64,000 nucleotides of DNA from Ruoffia sp044336205 (GCA_044336205.1 CP172318.1:310001-374000), one strand, 5' to 3'; positions 1 to 8,931 are shown, counted from the stretch's first letter. Numbers and translations: made by a program. Notes: a model not told the origin generated them from the letters alone.

Positions 1-349
1 CCAAGTTGTTCCAGTACACTAACTCATCTTCTGTATATGGCAGTGTTCGAGTTAGTGAAAGCATGCGATCTCTTGACGGTCTTAAGATTGCCATCCCGGT
101 CACCACTTTGTCTTCTTTTTCTTCAACTTCACTTTCATCTAACTCAATCGTACGTATACTTTGAGATGGTGTGTTTTGTTCTGAATCATCCGTTTCCTCT
201 ACCGAGTTTTCGATGTCAACTTGACTACTTAGCGAAGATTCAGCAATATATTCAGATGTTTTACCCGCTGGTGGGGCTGGATTATATAACATAAAGGCTG
301 TAGCTAAGAAAATTAGCCCTGCCACAATAGCTGCAAGGAATGCTCTCAA
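1..349 (-). CDS. membrane-anchored protein, C-terminus beyond window edge
   Basis: I do not recognise this gene. Reading leftward, an AGGAGG site lies 7 bases before a TTG codon at 349, and the frame stays open to the window edge (about 116 residues). Residues 1-20 form one hydrophobic segment (signal anchor), followed by an acidic Ser/Glu-rich linker and then a start of a folded region (RPSRDRMLSLTR). A minus-strand -10-like TACAAT is at 403-398. The layout suggests an extracellular domain tethered to the membrane, but the domain itself lies outside the window. Confidence 0.6.
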   Translation of the reverse strand, partial: MRAFLAAIVAGLIFLATAFMLYNPAPPAGKTSEYIAESSLSSQVDIENSVEETDDSEQNTPSQSIRTIELDESEVEEKEDKVVTGMAILRPSRDRMLSLTRTLPYTEDELVYWNNL

Positions 350-517
350 TATTCGTCCTCCTAAAATTATGTAAAAGTACATTTAATTATCTCTATGATT
401 GTAGCATAAAAATGAAATATTTTTTAATAAAAGCGAATATTTAATATAAAAGACATTTTTAATAATGGAAATCGACTTTTTTAGTGTATTTATAATAAAG
501 GGTGTAGGAGGGAAATT

Positions 518-1489
518 ATGGAAAAACCATTTTACTTAGAATACTTAGAAATTCTCGAACGACGCATTAATTTACCGGAGGAATCTAAGCGACGACTCTG
601 GGCACAGAGGGTTGGTTACGAAGGTCATCGGGCTTTTGATGAGTTGTTAGTTGAATATTGCCCGAAAGATTGGGAGATCTTACATAATCTGAATTTTAAC
701 CACCCAGTTGGAAAAACGCAAATTGACACGCTATTAATTAATTCGCAAGCTATCTACCATTTTGAAGTGAAAAATTTAGTCCAGCCTGCTGAATACCGTG
801 ACGGTGAATGGTATAACCAAGCGACTGGTAGACGTTTTCGTAATTATTTTACTCAGATGAATCGTCAGCGAGAATTGCTTGGGCACATTCTTGAGTCGTT
901 AGATATTCGCGCGCCAATTATATCCAGACTCGTCTTGATAAACGATCAGGATACCGTTACTTTCACAGAAGATATGCAAGAACACTATCTCAAACGTTGG
1001 CAAATTAAGCAGTTCTTGGAAAATATTCGTCAACTAGGGACTATGACTTCTAAGCGTAAATTGATTAATCCAGCTGAAGCGGCGAGGCGAATTGTAGAAT
1101 TGACGATTGAAGAGTTCGAACGTGATCAGTATCCGGAAGCAAACTTGATTCATGAGGCTCGAAAAGGGATGTTGTGTGTAAATTGTAAAACGAATCTGGT
1201 AGGGAGTCAGTCGCGGTATCTTGTTAAATGTGCTCGTTGTGGGAAAGTGGAGTCCAGAGAAGCTGCGGTGATGCGGACGATTTGTGAGGTGGGAGTGATA
1301 AACTATGAAAAAGACCTAACAGCTAGGATGGTGAACGATCTGATTGGTGAACCGTCCATGGCTCGATATATTCGCAGGAAATTGGCCGACTACTTCGAAG
1401 TAAAAGGTCGAGGACGTGGAACGAGCTATAATAATCCAAAAGCCAGCTTGAAAAAAGCCTTCCCACATCTAAAATTCAGGTATGATTGA
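518..1489 (+). CDS. NERD (nuclease-related) domain protein with zinc ribbon
   Basis: The 323-residue protein has a NERD domain at about residues 33-125. The IDTLLINSQAIYHFEVKN stretch carries D70, E83 and K85 in the spacing expected for the PD-(D/E)xK-like nuclease fold, preceded by the GYEGHRAFDEL helix. A CxxC...CxxC zinc ribbon (C220, C223, C238, C241) follows, then a basic C-terminus. NERD proteins are predicted DNA-processing enzymes; the substrate is not known. The start is set by a GGAGGG site 6 bases upstream of ATG, with TATAAT at 491-496 as a likely -10. It is monocistronic, and the 42-bp tandem array begins right after its stop. Confidence 0.8.
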   Translation: MEKPFYLEYLEILERRINLPEESKRRLWAQRVGYEGHRAFDELLVEYCPKDWEILHNLNFNHPVGKTQIDTLLINSQAIYHFEVKNLVQPAEYRDGEWYNQATGRRFRNYFTQMNRQRELLGHILESLDIRAPIISRLVLINDQDTVTFTEDMQEHYLKRWQIKQFLENIRQLGTMTSKRKLINPAEAARRIVELTIEEFERDQYPEANLIHEARKGMLCVNCKTNLVGSQSRYLVKCARCGKVESREAAVMRTICEVGVINYEKDLTARMVNDLIGEPSMARYIRRKLADYFEVKGRGRGTSYNNPKASLKKAFPHLKFRYD

Positions 1490-1510
1490 CGGGGGATGGT
1501 GATTAAGTAT

Positions 1511-2215
1511 GTGAACTGTCCGTGGTGATGAATAGCGATGGTTATAAAGGGGGGGATTGTCCGTGGCGCTGAGTCACGACGGCCATAAAGGGGTAAATTG
1601 TCCGTGGCGCTGAGTCACGACGGCCATAAAGGGGTAAATTGTCCGTGGCGCTGAGTCTCGACGGCCGTAAAATGAATTAACTGTCCGTGGTGTTGGATGG
1701 CGACGGTCCTAAAGTGTGTTAACTGTCCGTGGTGTTGAGTCACGACGACCATAAAGTGGGTTAACTGTCCGTGGTGCTGAGTATCGATGGTCATAAAGCG
1801 TGTTAATTGTCCGTGGTGCTGAGTAGCGATGGTCATAAAGTGTGTAAACTGTCCGTGGCGCTGAGTAGCGATGGTCATAAAGTGGGTTAACTGTCCGTGG
1901 CGTTGAGTCTCGAAGGCCACATACTGGCTTAACTGTCCGTGGTGTTGATTAGCGACGGCCATAAAGCGTGTTAATTGTCCGTGGTGCTGAGTAGCGATGG
2001 TCATAAAGTGTGTAAACTGTCCGTGGCGCTGAGTCTCGACGGCCTTAAAGCGTGTTAACTGTCCATGGTGCTGAGTCACGACGGCCATAAAGCGTGTTAA
2101 TTGTCCGTGGTGCTGAGTAGCGATGGTCATAAAGTGTGTAAACTGTCCGTGGCGCTGAGTAGCGATGGTCATAAAGGGTATTAACTGTCCGTGGCGCTAC
2201 TTAACGACGGACAGT
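1511..2215. repeat. tandem array 1, about 17 units of 41-42 bp
   Basis: Imperfect tandem repeats with the core TTAACTGTCCGTGG followed by a variable TGCTGAGTAGCGATGGTCATAAAG-type half (given here only as a pattern). The first three steps are 41 bp and later ones 42 bp. Because 42 is a multiple of three, a long open frame crosses the array on the minus strand, but it has no ribosome binding site and only spells repeats. I regard the array as non-coding. The last unit ends in an inverted copy of the core (GACGGACAGTTAA). Confidence 0.9.
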
Positions 2216-2512
2216 TAATTCCATAACATGCGATGCTCGTTGTAACCAACCATCCTAAAAAATGTAAGGTCAGTTCGCCAACGCGAACTTCCAAAACCAT
2301 TGGAATAACTAGCCTAGGCGAGTGACCTAGCTCGCGAGTCGTAACAACGCCAGCCTACAGAGTCCGGCGAGGACTCTGTTCCGCCTAGAATAACAACAAG
2401 TGGAGTTAATAAGCCAGAACGACACTCCCAACCACCTTGCTAATATCAATGCTAACAAGTGCCTTTACTTTACTAACGGTTCATATTCACCGAAACTGAA
2501 TCTATCTTACAC
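2216..2512. other. non-coding stretch with several hairpins
   Basis: I see no gene here. It holds inverted repeats: GTTCGC/GCGAAC near 2274-2289, CTAGGCGAG/CTAGCTCG-type pairing near 2310-2335, and CAGAGTCC (2358-2365) with GGACTCTG (2371-2378). The last stem is identical to the stem of the endolysin terminator at 2519-2539 but lacks a T-run, so it looks like a duplicated terminator stem. Confidence 0.5.
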
Positions 2513-2539
2513 AAAAAACAGAGTCCAGCGAGGACTCTG
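2513..2539 (-). terminator. intrinsic terminator of the lysis-like cassette
   Basis: Perfect 8-bp stem CAGAGTCC/GGACTCTG with a 5-base loop. On the minus strand it is followed by six T residues. It lies just after the endolysin stop. Confidence 0.85.
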
Positions 2540-2554
2540 CTTTTGATTTGTATT

Positions 2555-3856
2555 TTATTCGCCATTCACTTTAAGTATCGCATTCACTCGTGACTGCACT
2601 TGCGAGTATTTGTGACCGGCCTTTTCAAGACGACGTTTGCGTTCGGGATAGCTTCCCCATATTCCAAGAATCACTTCTTTGGCTAGGCTATCCACCTTCT
2701 CATCAACCACATCCTTACTCTCCAGCGCCTTGACAAACTCTGTATCCAAGTGTTCCAAGCAGCCTGGGTTTGCTTGGCGAATAGCTTCCCAACGCGCGAT
2801 TAGCGATTTAGCGTATTGGGAGTAACCGACGGCAGCGTAATCGTATCTGGCACCGCCGATGCGAAATTGTCCCATCATAGCCTCGTGAAAGCGCGTCTTG
2901 CCACTGATTTTGTATGAACCGTCAGGTCGGAATAAATAGACCCAGTCCGATAGAAAATCCTCTACCGACGCATATCGAATGTAGTTGCCACCTTCAACAG
3001 CGGGACGCGCGGACCCTTTAGTTTTCACAACATTTGGGTCACCAACATAATTCCCCGACCAAGTCATGCCTGCCCAATTATTATCAATTCGAGCGACATT
3101 CGAACTGCCCCACAGACTTTCCAAGTGGAGGACACTGATTAAGAATGAAGGGAGAATCGAGTATTTATGAGAAAGTTCAACAATCTGATCCAACAAGGCT
3201 TGTGATAAGCGATTTTCTCCAAAAGTTAACCCATCTGTCTCAGAGTAAAGCAGGTCATTAACTCGTTCCTGAACATCGAAATGATTATAACCAGCAGCGA
3301 GCAATTTGCTGATACGATGGACGCCATTTCCCCACTGACCGGCAATCACTTCGCGCGCAATTTGATCTACAGTTTTGTGAACTTCGGCTGGAGACGCGTA
3401 TTCAGGGCGGGCATAGCCTTTAATACGAGGATCACTCCAGTCAAAATGATTGCGACCAACGGCCTCGCGGGTGTTCCCCTCGATGGTTGTAATGGTGTTA
3501 TTTTGAACCGATTCGACGAAACCGATATGGTCAGACCAACCGTTGCGGTCCCAATCGAACACAACAATATCGCCCGCCTTAGGGAAAATCCGTCCACGCC
3601 AAATCCCCTTGGCTTTGAAAATATCCACATGCCTTTCAACACCGCACTCGCGACCGATTAAGTCAGCTGCTCCTACACGATCAGCAACCACCGTCACGAA
3701 GATGTCACACCAGTCATCGGTCGCCTTGACCCGGTAGCCACGAGGGTGGGGCGTTACTTTATTATAGTCAGCAATCAAGGCTGTGAAAGTACGACTACTT
3801 TCATTAATACCAATGTATTTTCTAGCTTCATTCAATAATTGTTGGGCTGTTATCAA
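2555..3856 (-). CDS. endolysin: CHAP - CW_7 - glucosaminidase - CW_7
   Basis: 433-residue peptidoglycan hydrolase with two catalytic domains. The N-terminal CHAP amidase/endopeptidase domain (about 5-150) shows C50 (DDWCDIF) and H110 (SDHIGFV). A CW_7 muropeptide-binding repeat covers about 162-203. A glucosaminidase domain (about 215-370) has the likely catalytic E246 in SFLISVLHLESLWG. A second CW_7 copy spans about 388-430. There is no signal peptide, in keeping with holin-dependent release. It lies 12 bases behind the holin gene and ends at a strong terminator. Dual-domain lysins of this type are known from phages of streptococci and relatives, but here no phage structural gene is nearby. 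Confidence 0.9.
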   Translation of the reverse strand: MITAQQLLNEARKYIGINESSRTFTALIADYNKVTPHPRGYRVKATDDWCDIFVTVVADRVGAADLIGRECGVERHVDIFKAKGIWRGRIFPKAGDIVVFDWDRNGWSDHIGFVESVQNNTITTIEGNTREAVGRNHFDWSDPRIKGYARPEYASPAEVHKTVDQIAREVIAGQWGNGVHRISKLLAAGYNHFDVQERVNDLLYSETDGLTFGENRLSQALLDQIVELSHKYSILPSFLISVLHLESLWGSSNVARIDNNWAGMTWSGNYVGDPNVVKTKGSARPAVEGGNYIRYASVEDFLSDWVYLFRPDGSYKISGKTRFHEAMMGQFRIGGARYDYAAVGYSQYAKSLIARWEAIRQANPGCLEHLDTEFVKALESKDVVDEKVDSLAKEVILGIWGSYPERKRRLEKAGHKYSQVQSRVNAILKVNGE

Positions 3857-3868
3857 TTCGTTTTCCTC

Positions 3869-4102
3869 CTATATAAGACTGTGTGCAACAGAACTTTGAC
3901 CACCACCATCTTGGTAAAATTTACTCGAAATTTGCAAGATGGCTCCTAAAAAAACAGCGAAGAGGTTAATTACTTGAACAATGGAATGGGACCAGGCTAA
4001 ATGGTAGATGTCGCCAACGCCTTGAATGAAAACGGTCAAGGCAGGTGAGAAGACGAGAGCGAACCATTTGAGCGTGTCATAAGTACGATTGTTAATAGGC
4101 AT
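3869..4102 (-). CDS. phage holin, Dp-1 type
   Basis: The 77-residue protein opens with INNRTYDTLKWFALVFSPAL and has two hydrophobic segments (about 10-30 and 40-60) joined by a short WSHSIVQ turn, the pattern of the Dp-1 holin family. Its role would be to permeabilise the membrane so the endolysin next door can reach the wall. The start overlaps the end of the upstream gene by 11 bases and a GGAGG site precedes it, so the two are translationally coupled. Confidence 0.85.
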   Translation of the reverse strand: MPINNRTYDTLKWFALVFSPALTVFIQGVGDIYHLAWSHSIVQVINLFAVFLGAILQISSKFYQDGGGQSSVAHSLI

Positions 4103-4355
4103 AGGTCATGGCCTCCTTTAATTGGTCTTTGACAAAAGTAGTATCGACTTCCAACGAAGTTAGTCGTTGGTCATGGTTTTTCATTTGAAGAGTAAAGTCA
4201 TGCAGGGCGACTTGATTGGATTCAATCTCAGTTTGCATGCGGTCAAGGCGGTGAATTAAGTTTTGAATGGAAGTGATTAAACTGATGATTTTGCTGATTA
4301 AAGTGATCACAGCGACCGTCGCACCAGCCAAACTTCCTAATTCGATGATCGACAT
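4092..4355 (-). CDS. small membrane/coiled-coil protein of lysis cassette
   Basis: 87 residues: a hydrophobic N-terminal helix (about 5-30) followed by a heptad-rich region (about 33-80) that looks like a coiled coil. Proteins of this build sit directly before Dp-1-type holins in phage lysis modules. The exact function is unknown; it may be an accessory holin or holin inhibitor. An AGGAGG-type site precedes the ATG. Confidence 0.7.
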   Translation of the reverse strand: MSIIELGSLAGATVAVITLISKIISLITSIQNLIHRLDRMQTEIESNQVALHDFTLQMKNHDQRLTSLEVDTTFVKDQLKEAMTYAY

Positions 4356-4385
4356 ACTCAGACCTCCTTTAATGATTGATTCTTA

Positions 4386-4414
4386 CAAAAATACCCCGCA
4401 AACAGGCGGGGTAT
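4386..4414 (-). terminator. intrinsic terminator after DUF2922 gene
   Basis: Nine-bp stem ATACCCCGC/GCGGGGTAT with a 6-base loop, followed on the minus strand by a T-rich tail. It separates the DUF1659/DUF2922 pair from the holin genes, so read-through or a further promoter is needed for the latter. Confidence 0.85.
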
Positions 4415-4439
4415 AGATAAAGTGATTGGACGAGACTTA

Positions 4440-4676
4440 CTAAGGAGCGACCACTTCGAATAAGTCTTCCACCGTACGTTTAACGTAACGGGCACCTACG
4501 GCTTCAGCATATGGGTTACCGTTTTTGCCATTGAAGATCTCAGCAGCTACAATCGTTTCGACCGCGTCTTTGGCTTGTTGAGGCGTTAAGTCGAGCTTAG
4601 GGTTACGCAAGCTAATCTTCTTGTTAACACCGCTAGCGTCTTTGAAAAGTAATTCTAAGTTGTTTGTTGTATTCAT
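4440..4676 (-). CDS. DUF2922 family protein
   Basis: 78 residues matching DUF2922: an N-terminal LELLFKDASG strand, the NPKLDLTPQQAKDAVETIV core and a C-terminal GARYVKRTVEDLF strand. The family has no known function; its genes usually sit next to DUF1659 genes, as here. Two ATG codons lie in tandem (4679 and 4676). I chose the second because it is 7 rather than 4 bases from AGGAGG. Confidence 0.8.
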   Translation of the reverse strand: MNTTNNLELLFKDASGVNKKISLRNPKLDLTPQQAKDAVETIVAAEIFNGKNGNPYAEAVGARYVKRTVEDLFEVVAP

Positions 4677-4724
4677 CATCGTTCCTCCTTGGAATGTTGG
4701 CTAAGAGAATCAGACAGCCTATAA

Positions 4725-4925
4725 TTAAGCGAAAGAATAAGTATGAACAGCCTGAGTTGACGTAATCGGTTCATCAATCAGGTTCGCAATTGCATCTCGA
4801 ACTGACACAACCGTATCGTAACTCGCATCCTCAGTTAGGTCGTTCAAGCTGATTGTCGTCTTCTTCTCAGTGAAAGGATCCACCGTCACCATTTGTAGAC
4901 GCGCTGAGATAAATTCTTTGATCAT
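4725..4925 (-). CDS. DUF1659 family protein
   Basis: 66 residues with the DUF1659 pattern: a beta-strand N-terminus (ARLQMVTVDP), the ISLNDLTEDASYDTVVSVRD centre and an ITSTQAVHTY end. The function is unknown. An AAGGAGTGAT site precedes the ATG. With the DUF2922 gene it forms a two-gene unit ending at the terminator at 4386-4414. Upstream on the minus strand, GTGACA and TATTTA boxes about 18 bases apart near 4970-5010 could be its promoter. Confidence 0.8.
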   Translation of the reverse strand: MIKEFISARLQMVTVDPFTEKKTTISLNDLTEDASYDTVVSVRDAIANLIDEPITSTQAVHTYSFA

Positions 4926-5117
4926 ATGATCACTCCTTCTGATATGTTTTTGTAGAAGCTAACCCCTACACTATTAAATACGAAATCCGACGGCAAAGTG
5001 TCACCCCCAAAATGAAAATATATATAAATTCATAGGTTAGCGATGAGAAAGTCAATGCTTATAAGGAAAAAAAGACCTGTCTTGAAAAGTTAAAATTAGT
5101 TGTTTGAGGTGATTTAA

Positions 5118-5249
5118 ATGAAATCAGTGGTCAATATTACCTATACTGATAAAGTTAACCATAATAGTTACGGAAGAAGGCGTCCGAATGAAAGCATCTG
5201 CTTGGATGCTTCACTCAGCAGCATGATGTCAATCTTAAGTTGCTGCTAA
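5118..5249 (+). CDS. possible small peptide gene (43 residues, ends in Cys-Cys)
   Basis: A short frame divergent from the DUF1659 gene, with a good GAGGTGA site 5-6 bases before ATG. The peptide has a polar/basic N-half (HNSYGRRRPNES) and ends in SSMMSILSCC. No family is recognised. The ribosome binding site and position between divergent units make it worth listing, but length and lack of homology leave it uncertain; chance is a fair alternative. Confidence 0.35.
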   Translation: MKSVVNITYTDKVNHNSYGRRRPNESICLDASLSSMMSILSCC

Positions 5250-5459
5250 GACGACGGGATAATCTATAGAAAGGACGAGTTGGTAGAATTAGTGCAAGTT
5301 TATTACTTGTGAGCCTAGGACGGTGAAAATATTTGAGTTCGCTGACTGAACTTGAGGGGGAGGCAACAGCTGACTGAGTTGTCGTCATTTCGATCGTGGC
5401 ACGACATCTGACCTGTTGAGGTGACATAAATTCCTCGTGATGCGCCAACTTACCTCATC

Positions 5460-6110
5460 AACTTGACGCACCCATTCACGAACTGTGCTATCTGTCATGT
5501 TAACTTGGCATACCTATTCATGAGCTACGCCAACTGTCATGTTAACTTGACGCACCCATTCACGAACTGTACCATCTGTCATGTTAACTTGGCACACTTA
5601 CTCGCCAACTGCGCCAACTGTCCCGTTAACTTGACACACCTACTTATGAGCTGCGCTAACTGTCCCGTTAACTTGACACACCTACTTATGAGCTGCGCTA
5701 ACTGTCATGTTAACTTGGCACACCTACTCGCCAGCTGCGCCAATTGTCCCGTTAACTTGACACACCTACTTATGAGCTGCGCCAACTGTCCTGTTAACTT
5801 GACGCACCTACTCATGAGCTGCGCCAACTGTCATGTTAACTTGGCACACTTACTCGCCAACTGCGCCAACTGTCCCGTTAACTTGACGCACCTACTCATG
5901 AGCTGCGTCAACTGTCATGTTAACTTGACACACCTATTCACGAACTGCGCCATCTGACCCACTAACTTGGCACCCCTACTCACCAACTACGCCATCTGTC
6001 ATGTTAACTTGACGCACCTACTCATGAGCTGCACCAACTGTCCCGTTAACTTGTCGCACCTACTCACAAACAGCGCCAACTCGCCTACCAATTTGACGCA
6101 CCCCTCCAGC
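5460..6110. repeat. tandem array 2, about 15.5 units of 42 bp
   Basis: Very regular 42-bp units of the form ACTTGACGCACCTACTCATG followed by AGCTGCGCCAACTGTCATGTTA, with two or three alternating sub-types. An open frame crosses it on the plus strand because 42 is a multiple of three, but it has no start signal and only spells repeats. It sits between the cassette and the promoter of the first polysaccharide gene. The sequence differs from array 1 apart from short shared cores (AACTGTC, GTTAAC). Confidence 0.9.
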
Positions 6111-6140
6111 TTGGATTAGCCACCCTCCCTCTATATACTT

Positions 6141-6169
6141 TTGATAATTCGAGTGGGACTCTTTATAAT
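6141..6169 (+). promoter_or_regulatory. sigma-A-type promoter for polysaccharide locus 1
   Basis: TTGATA at 6141-6146, 17-base spacer, TATAAT at 6164-6169. The first gene starts 46 bases downstream. Confidence 0.8.
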
Positions 6170-6214
6170 ATATGTATTACAAAGAAACAGTCCGAGCTCT
6201 TTACTGGAGGAAAT

Positions 6215-7294
6215 ATGGAAAAAGTATTTATCAAGGCGTATACGGAGAATAATCTTGGTGATGACTTATTCGTATATATGTTAGCGAAGCGTTATCCAAA
6301 TTGTGAGTTCTTATTACCGTGTCCGAGAAAGTTCCGCAAACCATTCCAATCATTATCAAACATTCGATTCGTCCCAATCATCCCGTTTATCGATGGGGTC
6401 TTAGCACGATTGGGGCTTTCTTTGCGTGTCAAGCGGAATTATTACCGCAAACTGATGGCCCAGTGTGACGCAACCGTTCATATTGGTGGGTCGTTGTTTA
6501 TCGAGTATATGTTCCCGCATGCTGAGATTGACCAATACTTACAGGATGTCCAAGCGAGTCAAGCCTACTACTTGTTAGGAACGAACTTTGGTCCATATGA
6601 ACACCAAAGCTTTTATGAGAAAATCCATCAGCTGTTCACACATATCGATGATATTTGTGTGCGGGATGAATATACATATAATTTATTCAATGACATTGAC
6701 CAAGTGCGGTTAGCGCCGGATGTAGTTTTTGGTCTGGAAAAAGGTGCGCTCACTCATCAACTAAAAGAAAAGTGTGTCGTCATTTCAGTTATTCGTTTAG
6801 ATGGAAGGCCGGGGCTTAAACACCTTCAAGAAATTTACGAAGCAAAGATACAAAAGTTGGCGCTAGAGCTTGTACGACAAAACTATGAAGTGGTGTTAAT
6901 GAGTTTTTGTCAATCGGAGGGGGATGAAGAAGTTGTTCAACGGCTTGCAAGCCAATTGAATCATCAAGTTGGTACTTTCGCCTACAAGGATAATATCGAA
7001 GCTGCCTTAGAAATTATTGCCAAGGCGCAAGGGATTGTAGCTAGTCGGTTCCATGCGTTAATTTTAGGTTGGGTCTTTAATTGTCACGTGTATCCATTGA
7101 ATTACAGTCCGAAGATGACGCGTGTGATTGAGGATATGAAGTTTGAAGGAGATTATACGGAGATTCAAGACATAGCTTCATTAGACGTTCAGTTAGTGGT
7201 TGACCAATTGCTGGAGTCGTCGTCGATTGATATTGACCATTACGCCAGGAAAGCTGAGGAACATTTTATGCAGTTGGATGAGAGGCTTTTTTAA
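6215..7294 (+). CDS. polysaccharide pyruvyl transferase family protein
   Basis: 359 residues with the features of the pyruvyl transferase family: an N-terminal ENNLGDDLFVYML motif, a central HIGGSLFIEYMFP and LLGTNFGPYE, CVRDEYTY, a nucleotide-site-like ISVIRLDGR, and the C-terminal GIVASRFHALILGW histidine motif. Such enzymes move pyruvate from phosphoenolpyruvate to a sugar, or act as glycosyl-chain modifiers in exopolysaccharide loci. TGGAGG lies 5 bases before ATG. It is the first gene after the promoter at 6141 and stands about 120 bases ahead of the Wzz/Wze pair, so it probably acts on the same polymer. Confidence 0.85.
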   Translation: MEKVFIKAYTENNLGDDLFVYMLAKRYPNCEFLLPCPRKFRKPFQSLSNIRFVPIIPFIDGVLARLGLSLRVKRNYYRKLMAQCDATVHIGGSLFIEYMFPHAEIDQYLQDVQASQAYYLLGTNFGPYEHQSFYEKIHQLFTHIDDICVRDEYTYNLFNDIDQVRLAPDVVFGLEKGALTHQLKEKCVVISVIRLDGRPGLKHLQEIYEAKIQKLALELVRQNYEVVLMSFCQSEGDEEVVQRLASQLNHQVGTFAYKDNIEAALEIIAKAQGIVASRFHALILGWVFNCHVYPLNYSPKMTRVIEDMKFEGDYTEIQDIASLDVQLVVDQLLESSSIDIDHYARKAEEHFMQLDERLF

Positions 7295-7413
7295 CGATAT
7301 ATCATTTTTTAAAGTTTTATTGTATTATAGGATTGAATAATAATTATTAAGAATTGTGTAAGAAAGATTGAAGTTCAATACACAATCACTATCAAATTGA
7401 CGGAGGGCAAATA

Positions 7414-8151
7414 ATGCAAGAAGAGTTGACGTTTAGTAGATTGTATACATTACTTAAGAAACATTTGTTAAGTATGATTATAGCAACCTTGATTGGAGCA
7501 GGGATATCATTAGCGGGGATGTACTACTTTGTGACGCCCATCTATAGTTCACAAGCACAACTATTAGTGAATCAGAAGCAAACGACAGATACGCCAATAC
7601 AGTATAACGAGATTCAATCGAATATTCAGTTAATTAGCACTTATAGCGATATTATAAAAGGGCATGCTGTCTTAGACCAAGTATCAAAGAACTTGAATGG
7701 GGACTTAACGATTGAAGAATTACAAGAATCAATTAGTGTGACACAGTCACCGGATTCGCAAGTATTCTACTTAGAGGCTATGAATCCTTCACCGACTCAA
7801 GCTCAAGTAATCGTGAACGAAGTTATTACAGTATTAGAATCAACACTTGCTAATATCTATGATGATACAGAAACATCAATTAATGTGATCTCGCCAGCTA
7901 CTTGGAACGGCAGAAGTGTCTCACCGAATCCAATTGTATTTGCCATTGTGGGTGGAGTGATTGGTCTAGCAATTAGCTTAACGCGAATCTTTATCATTGA
8001 ATTGATGGATACTACCTTACGTGACGACGGCTTCTTAACGTCATTAGGATATACAAACTTAGGACAAATTCATGAACTATCTAATAGAGAATTAAAGAAA
8101 TCCAAATTAAACCAAAGAAATAAAAAAATCTGGCAAAAAGAGAGGGCTTAA
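7414..8151 (+). CDS. Wzz/CpsC-type polysaccharide chain-length regulator (copy 1)
   Basis: 245-residue membrane adaptor with a first membrane helix at about 20-40, a PIYSSQAQLLVNQ strand, an extracellular coiled region, the SPNP motif before a second helix at about 170-192, and a basic cytoplasmic tail. In Firmicutes this protein activates the separate Wze kinase and helps set polymer length. CGGAGGG precedes the ATG. The kinase gene begins 3 bases after its stop. Confidence 0.9.
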   Translation: MQEELTFSRLYTLLKKHLLSMIIATLIGAGISLAGMYYFVTPIYSSQAQLLVNQKQTTDTPIQYNEIQSNIQLISTYSDIIKGHAVLDQVSKNLNGDLTIEELQESISVTQSPDSQVFYLEAMNPSPTQAQVIVNEVITVLESTLANIYDDTETSINVISPATWNGRSVSPNPIVFAIVGGVIGLAISLTRIFIIELMDTTLRDDGFLTSLGYTNLGQIHELSNRELKKSKLNQRNKKIWQKERA

Positions 8152-8154
8152 AGA

Positions 8155-8877
8155 ATGTTTAGACGTAAAAGAAAAGTTGAAAAAGAAACGAAACAAAGTT
8201 CAAGAGGTAGCTCGCTGATTACATTCACAAACCCAAAATCTTTGAATGCCGAGCAATTTAGATCATTAAGAACAAATATTGAGTTCGCACAAGTAGACAG
8301 ACAATTAAAGTCGTTACTTGTCTCATCAAGTATTCCAGCAGAAGGGAAGTCAACCGTCTCTTCAAACTTAGCTTATGTAATGGCTCAGACAGAAAAAAGA
8401 GTTTTACTTGTTGATGCGGATTTGAGAAAGCCAACAGTGCACTTAACATTCCAATTGAATAACAAGCAAGGGTTAACGACTTTATTGGCGAATCCAGAGA
8501 TCCGCTTCAACCAGATTGTTCAATATAGTCGTGAGTTCAATCTGTTCTTCTTACCATCAGGACCGATTCCGCCGAACCCATCAGAATTATTAGGTTCAGC
8601 AAGAATGCAAGCTTTGATGAATGAATTAAGTGATAACTTTGACATTATTATCTATGATGCGCCGCCAGTAACTGCTGTGGCTGATCCCCAAATTCTAGCA
8701 ACCCGTGTCGACGGTGTGCTATTCATAGCAAGATATGGTTACACACGTAAAGAAGAGATTAAAGAAGCGAAGAAAGCTTTAGACAATGTGAATGCCAATG
8801 TGATTGGTTATGTGATGAACCGTCAAGTTGATGAAGATTCAGGAAGTAACTACAGTTATTATGGTTACACTGATTAA
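8155..8877 (+). CDS. Wze/CpsD-type tyrosine autokinase (copy 1)
   Basis: 240-residue BY-kinase. Walker A lies at about 58-67 (SSIPAEGKST), Walker A' at 83-93 (VLLVDADLRKP), Walker B near 160 (IIIYDAPPV). The C-terminus carries a tyrosine cluster (Y233, Y235, Y236, Y238), the autophosphorylation site. It is the partner of the Wzz protein just upstream; the two together control polysaccharide assembly. No phosphatase gene of the Wzb/CpsB type is present in this locus; the only one is in locus 2. Confidence 0.9.
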   Translation: MFRRKRKVEKETKQSSRGSSLITFTNPKSLNAEQFRSLRTNIEFAQVDRQLKSLLVSSSIPAEGKSTVSSNLAYVMAQTEKRVLLVDADLRKPTVHLTFQLNNKQGLTTLLANPEIRFNQIVQYSREFNLFFLPSGPIPPNPSELLGSARMQALMNELSDNFDIIIYDAPPVTAVADPQILATRVDGVLFIARYGYTRKEEIKEAKKALDNVNANVIGYVMNRQVDEDSGSNYSYYGYTD

Positions 8878-8931
8878 GTTGAGTAAATTGAATAGTAGCA
8901 ATATGAAAATAAACAATTAGGGGTGAGAATT

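Noticed and set aside
1615..2172. 185-residue minus-strand open frame
   Set aside because: It only translates the 42-bp tandem array, has no ribosome binding site, and the open frame follows from the period being a multiple of three.
3281..3661. 126-residue plus-strand frame inside the endolysin gene
   Set aside because: Antisense to conserved CHAP/CW_7 codons and lacks start signals.
5463..5957. 164-residue Cys-rich plus-strand open frame
   Set aside because: Same artefact in array 2; no start signal and no non-repeat sequence.
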